Assembly (NCBI RefSeq): GCF_002008365.1
Contig: NZ_MRDL01000023.1
Span: 94,721 to 158,720 of the forward strand
From: Rhizobium leguminosarum bv. viciae USDA 2370
GTDB taxonomy: Bacteria; Pseudomonadota; Alphaproteobacteria; Rhizobiales; Rhizobiaceae
DNA length: 64,000 nt
Direction: 5' to 3'
Part shown: positions 18,159 to 27,829 of the stretch, one piece after another
Layout of the letters: every line of letters starts with the position of its first letter
How positions within the stretch are numbered: the stretch's first letter is position 1
Notes under the pieces: model-generated
What the model saw: only the letters and a program-made list of their open reading frames with translations
What the model was told of the DNA's origin: nothing
Database searches by the model: none
Position numbers and translations under genes: made by a program

Positions 18159-19187
18159 ATGAAAAGAAGAGAGATAGAGGCGCTGCGTGAGCAGGTGAGC
18201 TGCGCGGCCGTTCTTGAACAGGCGAGGTTCGCCATCGACATCAAGGAAAGCACCCGGCGGGCAGTCAAGTTTCGCCGTGGTGGTGAAATCGTCATCGTCG
18301 CGCATGAGGGGCGCGGATGGTTTGATCCGCTCAGCGATGCGAAAGGCGATGTCTTCGGGCTTGTCGAGCATCTCGATCATGTCGGTTTTCTCGAAGGCGC
18401 CGATAGGGTCGCGGATCTCGTTGGTTTCGAGATCACGGAACCGGAGTGGCAGCCTGCGAGCCGCGATAGAGGATGCAACCTCTCTCTTGTCGAGCGCTGG
18501 CAAGCGCGCCGCAGCCCATGGCCCGGTTCATCGACGTGGCGCTACCTCAACGGCGAGCGCCGGCTGCCACCACCTATACTCTGTGAGGCGATCAAAGCGG
18601 GGCTTCTTCGGGAAGGCCCGCGTGGCAGCATATGGGCAGCGCATACGGATAATGCCGGCGTGGTGACCGGATGGGAGGCGCGCGGACCGCAATACCGTGG
18701 CTTCGCCTCTGGAGGAGCGAAGGTTCTCTTCCGTCTAGGGTTGGATACTGCGTTGCGCCTGGCCGTCACGGAAGCTGCGATCGATGCCATGAGCCTTGCG
18801 GCAATCGAAGGGTTGCATGACGGCACGCTTTATCTCAGCACCGGCGGCGGGTGGTCGCCGGCCACGCAAGCCGCACTGCGGGAATTGGCCTCCCGACCGG
18901 ACGCCCGGCTGGTCGCTGCGACGGACGCCAATGCACAAGGGGATCTGTTTGCCACGCGATTGCGGTCGCTTGCCGAGGATGCCGGTTGCGAGTGGACCCG
19001 GTTGCGCCCGGCCGAGGAGGACTGGAACGAAACCCTGAAGGTCAGGGAGAAAGAAAAGGGGGAAAGAAAGGCAGGAAGCGTGCCGCATTCGCACCGCCCG
19101 CGTCAAGGGAGGCTTCGCCCGGCTGAGCCGGCCCTTGACCCAGCCAGTCGCGATGCCGGCGCCAGGCAAGGGGTCATGAAGGACTGA
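18159..19187 (+). CDS. DUF3991 and Toprim domain protein (plasmid primase-like)
   Basis: The 342-residue protein has an N-terminal DUF3991-like region (about residues 60-150) and a Toprim core: LAVTEAAIDAMSLAAIEG, then LVAATDANAQGD with the metal-binding acidic residues. Proteins of this type are common on rhizobial plasmids and are thought to have primase-related roles, possibly in establishing the complementary strand. I chose ATG at 18159, preceded by GGGAGCAAA, over 18126. The C-terminus is low-complexity and runs into a repeat-like GC-rich stretch. Confidence 0.8.
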   Translation: MKRREIEALREQVSCAAVLEQARFAIDIKESTRRAVKFRRGGEIVIVAHEGRGWFDPLSDAKGDVFGLVEHLDHVGFLEGADRVADLVGFEITEPEWQPASRDRGCNLSLVERWQARRSPWPGSSTWRYLNGERRLPPPILCEAIKAGLLREGPRGSIWAAHTDNAGVVTGWEARGPQYRGFASGGAKVLFRLGLDTALRLAVTEAAIDAMSLAAIEGLHDGTLYLSTGGGWSPATQAALRELASRPDARLVAATDANAQGDLFATRLRSLAEDAGCEWTRLRPAEEDWNETLKVREKEKGERKAGSVPHSHRPRQGRLRPAEPALDPASRDAGARQGVMKD

Positions 19188-19251
19188 AGGGGATGGCGAG
19201 GTCGATAGGACGGCGCCGCACTTCGGTCCGAAAACGCGCAAGGAGCCGCAG

Positions 19252-19857
19252 ATGATCCCCTCTCCCGCAACCACCAGGGTTTTCCAGGGCGTCGCAAGCC
19301 GCCAACAGATGTTCCGCATGTTTGACCGCCACGCGGAGCGCCCAAAGCGTTGGGATGGTGATGCCGCGCCGTTCTACTCGGGCGAATGGTTCGAGATCGG
19401 CGAGACCGAACATGACTACATGTTCGAGGTCCTTCCACCATTGTGGATCCGAGGATCCACGTTTGCGATGCGCGAGTTCATGACTGGCTCGGTGACATCA
19501 GTATTCTTCGCGCTCAGGATCGAGGCGTCCATCCGATATTTCCATGGCTACTGCGATCTTTCCGGTAAGGCATCCGTCGAAACGATGCGCGTCGCCATCA
19601 TCGAGCGCGAAAGCCGAGCGGTCCGGGCGATGACGCGGCAAGAGCGGCTCGAGCATATCTGGAGCATCACTGCCGGCGATTACCGCGGCTATGCCGGAGA
19701 CGAGTGGCCGCAGTCCGCTCGCGGCAAGCGCACCGTCATACTCTATGGCGGCAACGAAGGCACCTTGCTGAAGCTGCTCGACGAACTCACGGACGGGGAG
19801 ACTGCTGCGAAGCTGCCGGTGCATCTTCGCCACCTTCCCTCCCAGATCGCCGCGTGA
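19252..19857 (+). CDS. DUF1419 domain protein
   Basis: The 201-residue protein is recognisable as DUF1419 by its RMFDRHAERPKRWDGDAAPF region and later FEVLPPLWIRG. Members occur mostly on plasmids of Rhizobiales next to Toprim and ParB-like genes, and have no assigned biochemical role. AAGGAG lies 6 nt before the ATG. It is in the same orientation as its neighbours in the plasmid-conserved block. Confidence 0.75.
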   Translation: MIPSPATTRVFQGVASRQQMFRMFDRHAERPKRWDGDAAPFYSGEWFEIGETEHDYMFEVLPPLWIRGSTFAMREFMTGSVTSVFFALRIEASIRYFHGYCDLSGKASVETMRVAIIERESRAVRAMTRQERLEHIWSITAGDYRGYAGDEWPQSARGKRTVILYGGNEGTLLKLLDELTDGETAAKLPVHLRHLPSQIAA

Positions 19858-19867
19858 GGGGGAGGCC

Positions 19868-20253
19868 ATGTTCACTTTCAGCGTGGTCGAGGTCAGTGCG
19901 GTGATCGTGCACGGACGTACCGACGCGGAAGCCAATGGCGGCTTCCGCAACCCCCACTATGGTCTACTCCCGGGTAAGGACGAACGGCCAGGTCTGTGGA
20001 TCGTCGGCGACGAAGGCGTCTATCTGCTGTCCAATGGCAAACCGGCAGAAGGTCAAAGGGCGCTGAGTGCGATCCGCAGACCGATCCGGACTGCTGGCAT
20101 TACAAGCGTCGGTATTTCGAGGGAGACGACGGGATCGTCTTCATCGCCGGCGCGAGCCTTGAAGCCATGCTTTCCACAACCCCGGAACCCACGCATCTGC
20201 GGGCGCAGTTTACGTCGGAAACCATGCAGTTCTCCGTAGTCACGCGCTCGTAG
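19868..20253 (+). pseudogene. DUF3085 protein, frameshifted
   Basis: The frame from ATG 19868 (GGGGGAGG upstream) codes VIVHGRTDAEANGGFRNPHY and LWIVGDEGVYLLSNGKPAEG, typical of DUF3085. Around 20057-20070 coherent coding moves to another frame, which continues ECDPQTDPDCWHYKRRYFEG and ends at 20253. A small deletion of roughly four to eight codons plus a frame change would explain this. Either the gene is broken or the sequence has an error there. Confidence 0.7.
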
Positions 20254-20369
20254 CTCGCGATCGCTGCAGCCGGACGAACCAGATCCAAATTCCTCACCTC
20301 ATTCATCCGCCATCGCCCGCGGGACCTGTCCTGCGGGCGATGGCGCATATCCTCGAAAAGGAGTCTTCA

Positions 20370-23300
20370 ATGTCCAACGATCCCTTCACCCTCGATATGT
20401 TTGTAAGCAGCGCGTTGTCGTCCGGCCTTGGCTTGGGCGTCACCGCGTTTGGCGGTTTCGCCGCCAACGACGACGATCCCGATCCGCCGCCGCCCTCCCC
20501 TGCGCCGGCATTGCCTCCACCAGTTGCGAAGCAGCCGGCGCCGCGGACACACGGCCTGCGGGGTAACTTCTATCTCGACAATGGCGATCGTGGACTTGCG
20601 ATCGACTGGAAGCAAAGGGCGAAGGCGAATCTTGTGGCCATCCTGACCGCCAACGAAATCGAAAAGCAGGATCGACCCGCCACCAGTGACGAACAGGCGA
20701 AACTGATCCGCTTTACCGGTTTTGGCGCATCGGAACTCGCAAACGGCATGTTCCGGCGTCCAGGCGACGTCGATTTCCAGGAAGGCTGGGGTGACCTCGG
20801 CAGTTCGCTGGAAAGCGCCGTCACCGACGCCGATTATGCTTCGCTCGCGCGCGGCATCCAATATGCTCACTTCACTCCCGAGTTCATCGTCCGCTCGATC
20901 TGGGCGGGCTTGCGGCGGCTCGGATGGCGCGGGGGCCGCGTGCTGGAGCCGGGAATCGGCACGGGCCTTTTTCCGGCGCTGATGCCAACGGCGCTCCGTG
21001 ACATAAGCTATGTCACCGGGATCGAACTCGATCCGGTAACAGCGCGCATTGTCCGGCTTCTTCAGCCGAAGGCACGCATCATCAACGCCGACTTCGCGCG
21101 CACCGATCTCAACGCGATCTATGATCTCGCGATCGGCAATCCGCCCTTCTCCGATCGAACAGTTCGGTCGGACCGGCAGTACCGTCCGCTCGGTCTGCGG
21201 CTGCACGACTACTTCATTGCCCGGTCGATCGATCTCTTGAAGCCCGGTGCACTCGCCGCGTTCGTGACAAGCAGCGGCACGATGGACAAGGTGGACAGCA
21301 CAGCGCGAGAGCATATCACCAGGTCTGCCGATCTGATCGCAGCGGCCCGCCTCCCCGAGGGCAGCTTCCGCCGCGACGCTGGCACGGATGTGGTCGTGGA
21401 CATCCTGTTTTTTCGCAAGCGCAAGGCCGGCGAGCCGGAGGGTGATCTGTCATGGCTCGAACTCGAAGAGGTTCGTCCTGCGACATCCGACGAGGGGGCG
21501 ATCCGCGTAAACCGCTGGTTCGCGCGGCACCCGGATTTCGTGCTCGGCGAGCACGCCTCAACGTCTGGCCCGTTCGGCGAGACCTATACATGCCGGCCAC
21601 GCGCCGGTGAAGACCTGCAAACGGCACTGAAGGCCGTGATCGCTCTTCTCCCTGAGGATCGGTATGACGGCGAGCCGACGTCGGTCGACATTGATCTGGA
21701 AGAGGAGTTGGGCGAGATCGTCGACCTCCGCCCCGCCAACGACAAGGTCCGCGAGGGCAGCTTCGTCCTCAATAACCGCCACGGTCTCATGCAAATGATC
21801 GACGGAGCCCCGCTCGCGGTTTCGGTGCGAAAAGGCAGGTCAGGCGAAGGCCTGTCCGAAAAACATGTCCGGATCATCAAGAAGCTGATTCCGATCCGCG
21901 ACGCCGTCCGCGAGGTGCTGAAAGCGCAGGAACGCGACCAGCCGTGGCGCGATCTGCAGGTTCGGCTGCGTATCGCCTGGTCGAGTTTCATCCGCGACTT
22001 CGGGCCGATCAACCACACAACGGTCTCGATCTCTGAGGACGAGGAAAGCGGCGAGGTCCGCGAAACCCATCGTCGGCCGAATCTCCAGCCGTTCCTGGAT
22101 GATCCCGATTGCTGGCTGGTGGCCTCGATCGAGGACTACGACCTCGAAACCGATACGGCGAAGCCTGGTCCGATCTTCACCGAGCGGGTGATTTCTCCTC
22201 CCGCGCCGCCGGTCATAACTTCGGCTGCCGACGCGCTCGCCGTCGTTCTCAACGAGCGTGGCTGCGTCGATCCCGAGCATATTGCCGAGCTGCTGCACCG
22301 TGATCCGGATGCTGTGATCGACGAACTCGGTGACGCCATCTTCCGCGATCCCGCGGATGGCTCCTGGCAGACCTCCGACGCCTATCTCTCCGGCCCGGTC
22401 CGCACGAAGCTCACGGTCGCCGAAGCGGCGGCTGCGCTCGATCCGGCGTTTGAGCGCAATGTCCGAGCGCTGCAGGACGTCCAGCCTGCCGACCTCCGAC
22501 CGTCGGATATCACCGCCCGTCTCGGCGCACCCTGGATTCCGGCTGCCGATGTCGTCGCCTTCGTCAAGCAAACGATGGATGTGGACATCAGGATTCACCA
22601 TATGCCGGAACTCGGGTCATGGACCGTCGAGGCACGCCAGTTTGCCTATAGCGCCGGCGGCACCTCCGAATGGGGCACAAGCCGCCGTCACGCGGGCGAA
22701 CTGCTGGCCGACGCGCTGAACAGCCGGATTTCGCAGATCTTCGACGTGTTCAAGGATGTTGGCGGTGAACGCCGCGTTCTGAATGTCGTCGACACGGAAG
22801 CAGTGCGCGACAAGCTGCAAAAGATCAAGGAGGCTTTTCAGAACTGGGTCTGGACTGACCCAGACCGCACCGACGGGCTTGCGCGGGTCTATAATGACCG
22901 CTTCAACAACCTCGCGCCTCGAAAATTCGACGGCTCCCATCTAAAGCTTCCCGGCGCCTCCGGCGCCTTTGTTTTGTATGGGCACCAGAAGCGTGGAATC
23001 TGGAGGATCATCTCCTCCGGCTCGACCTATCTCGCCCATGCTGTCGGCGCCGGCAAGACGATGACGATGGCAGCCGCGATCATGGACCAGCGCCGGCTCG
23101 GCCTAATCGCCAAGGCGATGCTGGTCGTGCCAAGCCATTGCCTCGCACAGGCGGCGCGCGAGTTCCTGGCGCTGTATCCGAACGCTCGTATCCTCGTCGC
23201 CGACGAAACCAACTTCACCAAAGACAAGCGGGCACGTTTCCTGTCGCGAGCCGCCACGGCCAACTGGGATGCTGTTATCATCACCCATTCGGCCTTCAGG

Positions 23301-25469
23301 TTCATCGCCGTGCCGTCGGCGTTCGAAAGCCACATGATCCAAGAAGAGTTGGAGCTCTACGAGGAGCTTTTGACCAAGGTGGACAGCGAGGATCGGGTGT
23401 CGCGCAAGCGGCTCGAGCGCCTGAAGGAAGGCTTGCAAGAGCGGTTGGAAGCGCTCTCAACCCGCAAGGACGACTTTCTCACGATCTCGGAAATTGGCGT
23501 CGATCAGATCATTGTCGACGAGGCGCAGGAATTCCGCAAACTCTCTTTTGCGACCAATATGTCGACACTGAAAGGCATCGACCCGAACGGATCGCAGCGG
23601 GCCTGGGACCTTTATATCAAGTCCCGCTATATCGAGACCAAGAATCCCGGCCGCGCGCTCGTGCTGGCCTCCGGCACGCCAATCACCAACACTCTCGGTG
23701 AGATGTTCTCGATCCAGCGCCTGCTCGGCCACGAGGCGCTGCGCGAACGCGGGCTTCACGAATTCGACGCCTGGGCCTCGACCTTCGGCGACACGACGAC
23801 CGAACTCGAAATCCAGCCGTCGGGCAAATACAAGCCGGTGAGCCGGTTCGCGAGCTTCGTCAACGTGCCGGAGCTGATCGCGATGTTCCGCTCGTTCGCC
23901 GACGTCGTGATGCCGGAGGACCTGAAGCAATATGTCAAGGTTCCGGACGTCTCGACCGGACGGCGGCAGATCCTGACGGCGCAACCGACGCCGGCCTTCA
24001 AACTCTATCAGCAGATCCTCGACAGCCGCATCAAGGCGATTGAGATGCGAGAGGGGCCAGCGCAGCCCGGCGACGATATCCTGCTGTCCGTCATCACCGA
24101 CGGCCGACACGCGGCGATCGACCTGCGCCTGGTCATTCCGGCAAACGACGACGAGCCGGACAACAAGCTCAATCTCCTCATCGAGAACGCCTTTCGCATC
24201 TGGACGGAAACGAGCGAAAACACCTATCTTCGTCCGGACGGCAAGCCCTATGAACTTCCAGGCGCGGCGCAGATGATCTTCTCCGATCTCGGCACCATCA
24301 ATGTCGAGAAGACGCGCGGCTTCTCCGCTTACCGCTGGATTCGTGACGAACTGATCCGCCTAGGCGTGCCCGCGTCGGAAATCGCCTTTATGCAGGACTT
24401 CAAGAAGACCGAGGCCAAGCAGCGACTGTTCGGTGACGTCCGTTCGGGCAAGGTTCGCTTCCTGATCGGCTCGTCTGAGACCATGGGCACTGGCGTCAAC
24501 GCCCAGCTCAGGTTGAAGGCGCTGCATCACCTCGACGTGCCGTGGCTCCCATCGCAGATCGAGCAGCGCGAGGGCAGGATCGTACGCCAGGGCAATCAGC
24601 ACGATGTCGTCGACGTCTTCGCCTACGCCACGCGAGGGTCACTTGATGCTGCGATGTGGCAGAACAACGAGCGCAAGGCTCGCTTCATCGCCGCCGCCCT
24701 TTCCGGCGACACCTCGATCCGCAGGTTGGACGACCTTGGGGAGGGCCAGGCCAACCAGTTTGCCATGGCCAAGGCGATTGCCTCGGGCGACGAGCGCCTG
24801 ATGCAGAAGGCCGGGCTCGAAGCCGATATCGCTCGGCTCGAACGGCTGCGCGCCGCCCATGATGACGACCTGTTCGCGGTGCGCCGCCAGGTCCGGGACG
24901 CCGAACGCGACATCGAGGTATCGCTCCGGCGGATCGGCGAGATCGGCAAGGACATCGCGCGGCTGGTTCCGACTGCGGGAGATGCCTTTACGATGACCGT
25001 CACAGGCGTTTCATACGACGAGCGAAAGGAAGCCGGCCGCGCGCTGATGAAGGAAATCCTCACCCTCGTCCAGCTTCAACAGGAGAGCGAGATCGTCGTC
25101 GCCTCCATTGGTGGCTTCGATCTCGTCTACGATGGCGAGCGCTTCGGCAAGTCTGACGGTTATCGCTACACCACCATGCTTCAGCGCACGGGCGCGGACT
25201 ACGAGATCGATCTCGCCGTCACGGTGACGCCGATCGGCGCCGTCTTCCGCCTCGAGCATGCGCTGGATGATTTCGACGGGGAGCGGGAACGCTATCGCCA
25301 GCGGCTGGAGGAAGCGCGCCGGCGTCTTGCTTCCTACCAGTCCCGTCAGGGTGGCGATTTTACCTTCGCGAGTGAGCTGGCCGAAAAGCGTCGCCAGCTC
25401 CGGGAGGTTGAGGCGGAACTCGCGGCCGAGGCGCGCGAGGCAGGGGCCTCTGCCAGGGAGTCAGCCTGA
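20370..25469 (+). CDS. Giant N6-adenine methyltransferase/SNF2-type helicase (DarB-like antirestriction candidate)
   Basis: This 1699-residue protein starts at ATG 20370 after AAAGGAG. An N-terminal low-complexity proline segment (about residues 35-55) precedes a class I methyltransferase: FTP..EFIVRSIW, EPGIGTG at 193-199 and the catalytic NPPF at 257-260. A superfamily 2 helicase follows, with Walker A AVGAGKT near 891, DEAQ near 1050, SGTPITN, and motif VI EQREGRIVRQG near 1400. The tail is rich in charged coiled coil. The layout resembles phage P1 DarB and plasmid homologues that protect incoming DNA; a role in DNA modification or repair is also possible. Confidence 0.85.
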   Translation: MSNDPFTLDMFVSSALSSGLGLGVTAFGGFAANDDDPDPPPPSPAPALPPPVAKQPAPRTHGLRGNFYLDNGDRGLAIDWKQRAKANLVAILTANEIEKQDRPATSDEQAKLIRFTGFGASELANGMFRRPGDVDFQEGWGDLGSSLESAVTDADYASLARGIQYAHFTPEFIVRSIWAGLRRLGWRGGRVLEPGIGTGLFPALMPTALRDISYVTGIELDPVTARIVRLLQPKARIINADFARTDLNAIYDLAIGNPPFSDRTVRSDRQYRPLGLRLHDYFIARSIDLLKPGALAAFVTSSGTMDKVDSTAREHITRSADLIAAARLPEGSFRRDAGTDVVVDILFFRKRKAGEPEGDLSWLELEEVRPATSDEGAIRVNRWFARHPDFVLGEHASTSGPFGETYTCRPRAGEDLQTALKAVIALLPEDRYDGEPTSVDIDLEEELGEIVDLRPANDKVREGSFVLNNRHGLMQMIDGAPLAVSVRKGRSGEGLSEKHVRIIKKLIPIRDAVREVLKAQERDQPWRDLQVRLRIAWSSFIRDFGPINHTTVSISEDEESGEVRETHRRPNLQPFLDDPDCWLVASIEDYDLETDTAKPGPIFTERVISPPAPPVITSAADALAVVLNERGCVDPEHIAELLHRDPDAVIDELGDAIFRDPADGSWQTSDAYLSGPVRTKLTVAEAAAALDPAFERNVRALQDVQPADLRPSDITARLGAPWIPAADVVAFVKQTMDVDIRIHHMPELGSWTVEARQFAYSAGGTSEWGTSRRHAGELLADALNSRISQIFDVFKDVGGERRVLNVVDTEAVRDKLQKIKEAFQNWVWTDPDRTDGLARVYNDRFNNLAPRKFDGSHLKLPGASGAFVLYGHQKRGIWRIISSGSTYLAHAVGAGKTMTMAAAIMDQRRLGLIAKAMLVVPSHCLAQAAREFLALYPNARILVADETNFTKDKRARFLSRAATANWDAVIITHSAFRFIAVPSAFESHMIQEELELYEELLTKVDSEDRVSRKRLERLKEGLQERLEALSTRKDDFLTISEIGVDQIIVDEAQEFRKLSFATNMSTLKGIDPNGSQRAWDLYIKSRYIETKNPGRALVLASGTPITNTLGEMFSIQRLLGHEALRERGLHEFDAWASTFGDTTTELEIQPSGKYKPVSRFASFVNVPELIAMFRSFADVVMPEDLKQYVKVPDVSTGRRQILTAQPTPAFKLYQQILDSRIKAIEMREGPAQPGDDILLSVITDGRHAAIDLRLVIPANDDEPDNKLNLLIENAFRIWTETSENTYLRPDGKPYELPGAAQMIFSDLGTINVEKTRGFSAYRWIRDELIRLGVPASEIAFMQDFKKTEAKQRLFGDVRSGKVRFLIGSSETMGTGVNAQLRLKALHHLDVPWLPSQIEQREGRIVRQGNQHDVVDVFAYATRGSLDAAMWQNNERKARFIAAALSGDTSIRRLDDLGEGQANQFAMAKAIASGDERLMQKAGLEADIARLERLRAAHDDDLFAVRRQVRDAERDIEVSLRRIGEIGKDIARLVPTAGDAFTMTVTGVSYDERKEAGRALMKEILTLVQLQQESEIVVASIGGFDLVYDGERFGKSDGYRYTTMLQRTGADYEIDLAVTVTPIGAVFRLEHALDDFDGERERYRQRLEEARRRLASYQSRQGGDFTFASELAEKRRQLREVEAELAAEAREAGASARESA

Positions 25470-25488
25470 TTTTGGAAGCAGTGCAGCA

Positions 25489-25509
25489 TGTGCATAGGTG
25501 CATTGCACA
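25489..25509. promoter_or_regulatory. Interrupted palindrome in promoter region of ParB-like gene
   Basis: TGTGCA (25489-25494) and TGCACA (25504-25509) flank 9 nt, and a further GTGCAT lies inside the spacer. The surrounding 25495-25565 is A/T-rich in an otherwise GC-rich region and has more GTGCAC/ATGCACAT words. It looks like a promoter-operator region just downstream of the helicase gene; no regulator is assigned. Confidence 0.4.
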
Positions 25510-25633
25510 ATAAATGTTTTCCATCTGATCAAAATATCATCATAGTGCACACAGCTGATGCACATGGCGGTCTCCTCCCAGTGCCGCCGCAACGGCTGTT
25601 CCCCTCTGGAGGTTAAATAACCTTCACACTTCA

Positions 25634-25667
25634 TGGGCCTCGGTTCTTCCGACGGCCCATTTTTTTG
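25634..25667 (+). terminator. Rho-independent terminator
   Basis: TGGGCC (25634-25639) pairs with GGCCCA (25654-25659), with an inner CGG/CCG, followed directly by a run of eight T residues. It lies 165 nt after the helicase gene and would end its transcript, or attenuate a transcript starting near 25550 and entering the ParB-like gene leader. Confidence 0.75.
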
Positions 25668-25813
25668 TTCCCGCTCAACCCGAATTCTGACCTTCGCATG
25701 GGATCGCCCGTCTGAAAAAACAGGAAAGAGGGTGAAAGAAAAACCGGTCGCAGATCGGTCCTCCCGTCGCCGCTGGCGCTCAACCGCGGCCTACGCAGCC
25801 CGGCCACTCGTAC

Positions 25814-25841
25814 TTCGCAAGGCTGTTAGCCCCGCTTGTCC
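25814..25841 (+). repeat. Leader repeat element, copy 1
   Basis: This 28-nt stretch, beginning TTCGCAAGGCT and ending CCCCGCTTGTCC, matches 28371-28396 at about 25 of 28 aligned positions with two single-base gaps. It lies 135 nt upstream of the ParB-like gene in a structured leader. Copy 2 occupies a hairpin loop in the next gene's leader. Confidence 0.65.
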
Positions 25842-25871
25842 TTCGCGGCAGGGCAGCTCGCCCGCAGTTGC

Positions 25872-25937
25872 GCCGGTCAGGCCACTTTGCGCTCCGGGAG
25901 ATGTCTTCAGGAAAAAATGAAGACAGGAAGGACCGGC
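25872..25937 (+). other. Nested hairpins in leader of ParB-like gene
   Basis: GCCGGTC (25872-25878) can pair with GACCGGC (25931-25937). Inside, TGTCTTCA (25902-25909) pairs perfectly with TGAAGACA (25918-25925) around an A-rich 8-nt loop. The structure ends 39 nt before the ATG and could fold in RNA or in single-stranded DNA. Confidence 0.55.
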
Positions 25938-25975
25938 AGAAGGCCGCGTCCGCATCCCCGGAAAGGAACACTCCC

Positions 25976-27799
25976 ATGCAACTCATGAAGGTCGATCCGC
26001 GTGCGCTGAAGGACAATCCCGACAATACGCGCCAGTCGCAGTCGACGCCCCAGGCCGACGCGCTGCTGCTTGCGACCATCAAGGCCGTCGGCGTCATCCA
26101 GCCGCCCGTCATTTTCGCCGAAGCCGGCGGCAACGGCTATGTCATCGAAGCCGGTCACCGGCGCACCCGCATGGCCATCGCCGCCGGCATCGAGGAAATC
26201 GATGTTATCGTCGTCGAGGCGGCCAACGATAATGGCGCGATGCGTTCGATGATCGAAAACGTCGCGCGCGAACCGCTCAACCCCGTCGATCAATGGCGCG
26301 GCATCGAGCGCCTCGTTGCTCTCGGCTGGACCGAGGAAGCTATTGCGATTGCGCTGGCCCTGCCGGTCAGACAGATCCGCAAGCTTCGTCTGCTCGCCAA
26401 TGTGCTGCCTGCGATGCTCGATCACATGGCCAAGGGCGACATGCCGAGCGAGCAGCAGCTTCGCCCGATTTCCGCAGCGTCACTCGACGAGCAGAAGGAA
26501 GTCTGGAAGGCACACAAGCCGAAGAAGAGTGAGACAGCATCCTGGTGGGCGATCGCCAACGGCCTCACCAAGACCCGCATGTTCGCGCGCGATGCGAGTT
26601 TCGGCGATGATCTCCGCCGGGCCTACGGCATCGAGTGGGCAGAAGACCTGTTCGGACCGGCCGACGAGGATAACCGCTACACCACCAACGTCGAAGCATT
26701 CCTCGGTGCGCAGCAGGAATGGATGAGTAGCAATCTTCCCAAGGAGGGTTCCATCGTCGAGCTCAACAATTGGGGCCAACCCCAATTGCCGCCGAAGGCG
26801 GAGCGTATCTACGGCAAGCCCGGCAAAGGCGATTGCACCGCCATGTATCTCGATCGTGAGGGCAAGGTGCAGTCCGCCCATTTCCGGTTGCCGGAGATCA
26901 AGAAGGCGAAGCGAAAGGTCGATCCGACCGCGCCCGGCGGCGAGGACACGAACGAGGCCATCGACGTTGCAGGGAAGACCCGTCCCGACGTGACCCGAAA
27001 CGGCCTCGACATGATCGGCGATTTCCGCACAGACGCTCTGCACGAGGCACTGGCACGAGCGCCGATCGAAGACGATACCCTCTTGGCGCTGCTCGTCCTC
27101 GCATTCGCCGGGCAGAACGTCTCGGTCGATTCCGGCTCCGAAACCTCCAACCATCTCTACGGCTCCAAGCGTTTCGCCCGGCACGCCGTCCGACTGATCG
27201 GTGAAAGCGGCAAGCTGCAGTTCGATACAGATACGCTTCGTGTCGTGGCCAGGTCGACCCTGATCGACGCACTGTCGGCGCGGACCAACCGCACGGACAG
27301 CGGCATTGTCGCCCGGATCGCCGGCGATGCCATAGGCGCCGACACCTATCTTCCGAACATGGGCACGGAGCAATTCCTCGCGTGCCTATCGCGTCCGGCA
27401 CTGGAAGCGTCCTGCGGCGGTAGGAGTGTCGCTCCCCGCCCGCGCGTCAGGGACACCCGGGCTGCCCTTGTCGAGCACTTCAAGGAAGAGCGTTTCGTGC
27501 ATCCGTCTGGCCTCTTCGCACCCGATGACGTGAAGATGAGCGAATGGTTGGCCAAGAACACCGAGCATGGGGGCGATGACGACGATGCACCCGCCGACGG
27601 GCCGATGGGCGGCATCGAGGACGGTGCCGACGGTGAGTCTGATCCCTCGATCGAAGCCGAATTGGTCGACAAACCCCATGATCCGGAAGGCGAGGTCGGA
27701 GGCAACGCAGCCGACACCGAGCTCGAAGAGCTGGATGAAGCCGACGCTGACACCGGCACTGAGGATCCCGATACCGCTTACGGAATTGCGGCCGAGTAA
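25976..27799 (+). CDS. Orphan ParB/Spo0J-like protein
   Basis: The 607-residue protein starts at ATG 25976 after GAAAGGAA. Its N-terminal third has the ParB/Srx domain: VIEAGHRRTRMAIA near residue 60 and ENVAREPLNPVDQ near 90, then a helix-turn-helix-like region. The C-terminal half is unlike partition proteins and ends in a very acidic tail (about 90 residues rich in D and E). No parA lies nearby and a complete repAB is present elsewhere, so segregation is not its likely job. Comparable ParB-like genes occur in plasmid leading regions. Confidence 0.8.
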   Translation: MQLMKVDPRALKDNPDNTRQSQSTPQADALLLATIKAVGVIQPPVIFAEAGGNGYVIEAGHRRTRMAIAAGIEEIDVIVVEAANDNGAMRSMIENVAREPLNPVDQWRGIERLVALGWTEEAIAIALALPVRQIRKLRLLANVLPAMLDHMAKGDMPSEQQLRPISAASLDEQKEVWKAHKPKKSETASWWAIANGLTKTRMFARDASFGDDLRRAYGIEWAEDLFGPADEDNRYTTNVEAFLGAQQEWMSSNLPKEGSIVELNNWGQPQLPPKAERIYGKPGKGDCTAMYLDREGKVQSAHFRLPEIKKAKRKVDPTAPGGEDTNEAIDVAGKTRPDVTRNGLDMIGDFRTDALHEALARAPIEDDTLLALLVLAFAGQNVSVDSGSETSNHLYGSKRFARHAVRLIGESGKLQFDTDTLRVVARSTLIDALSARTNRTDSGIVARIAGDAIGADTYLPNMGTEQFLACLSRPALEASCGGRSVAPRPRVRDTRAALVEHFKEERFVHPSGLFAPDDVKMSEWLAKNTEHGGDDDDAPADGPMGGIEDGADGESDPSIEAELVDKPHDPEGEVGGNAADTELEELDEADADTGTEDPDTAYGIAAE

Positions 27800-27829
27800 C
27801 CCTGCCCCACAACTCCGTACTGATCGATA

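Noticed and set aside
19443..19460. Palindrome GTGGATCC-GA-GGATCCAC
   Set aside because: Inside the DUF1419 coding sequence in frame; probably chance rather than an operator.
20367..21314. A 315-codon minus-strand frame
   Set aside because: Antisense to the methyltransferase domain; composition of GC-rich shadow.
26480..27373. A 297-codon minus-strand frame
   Set aside because: Antisense to the ParB-like gene and without recognisable motifs.
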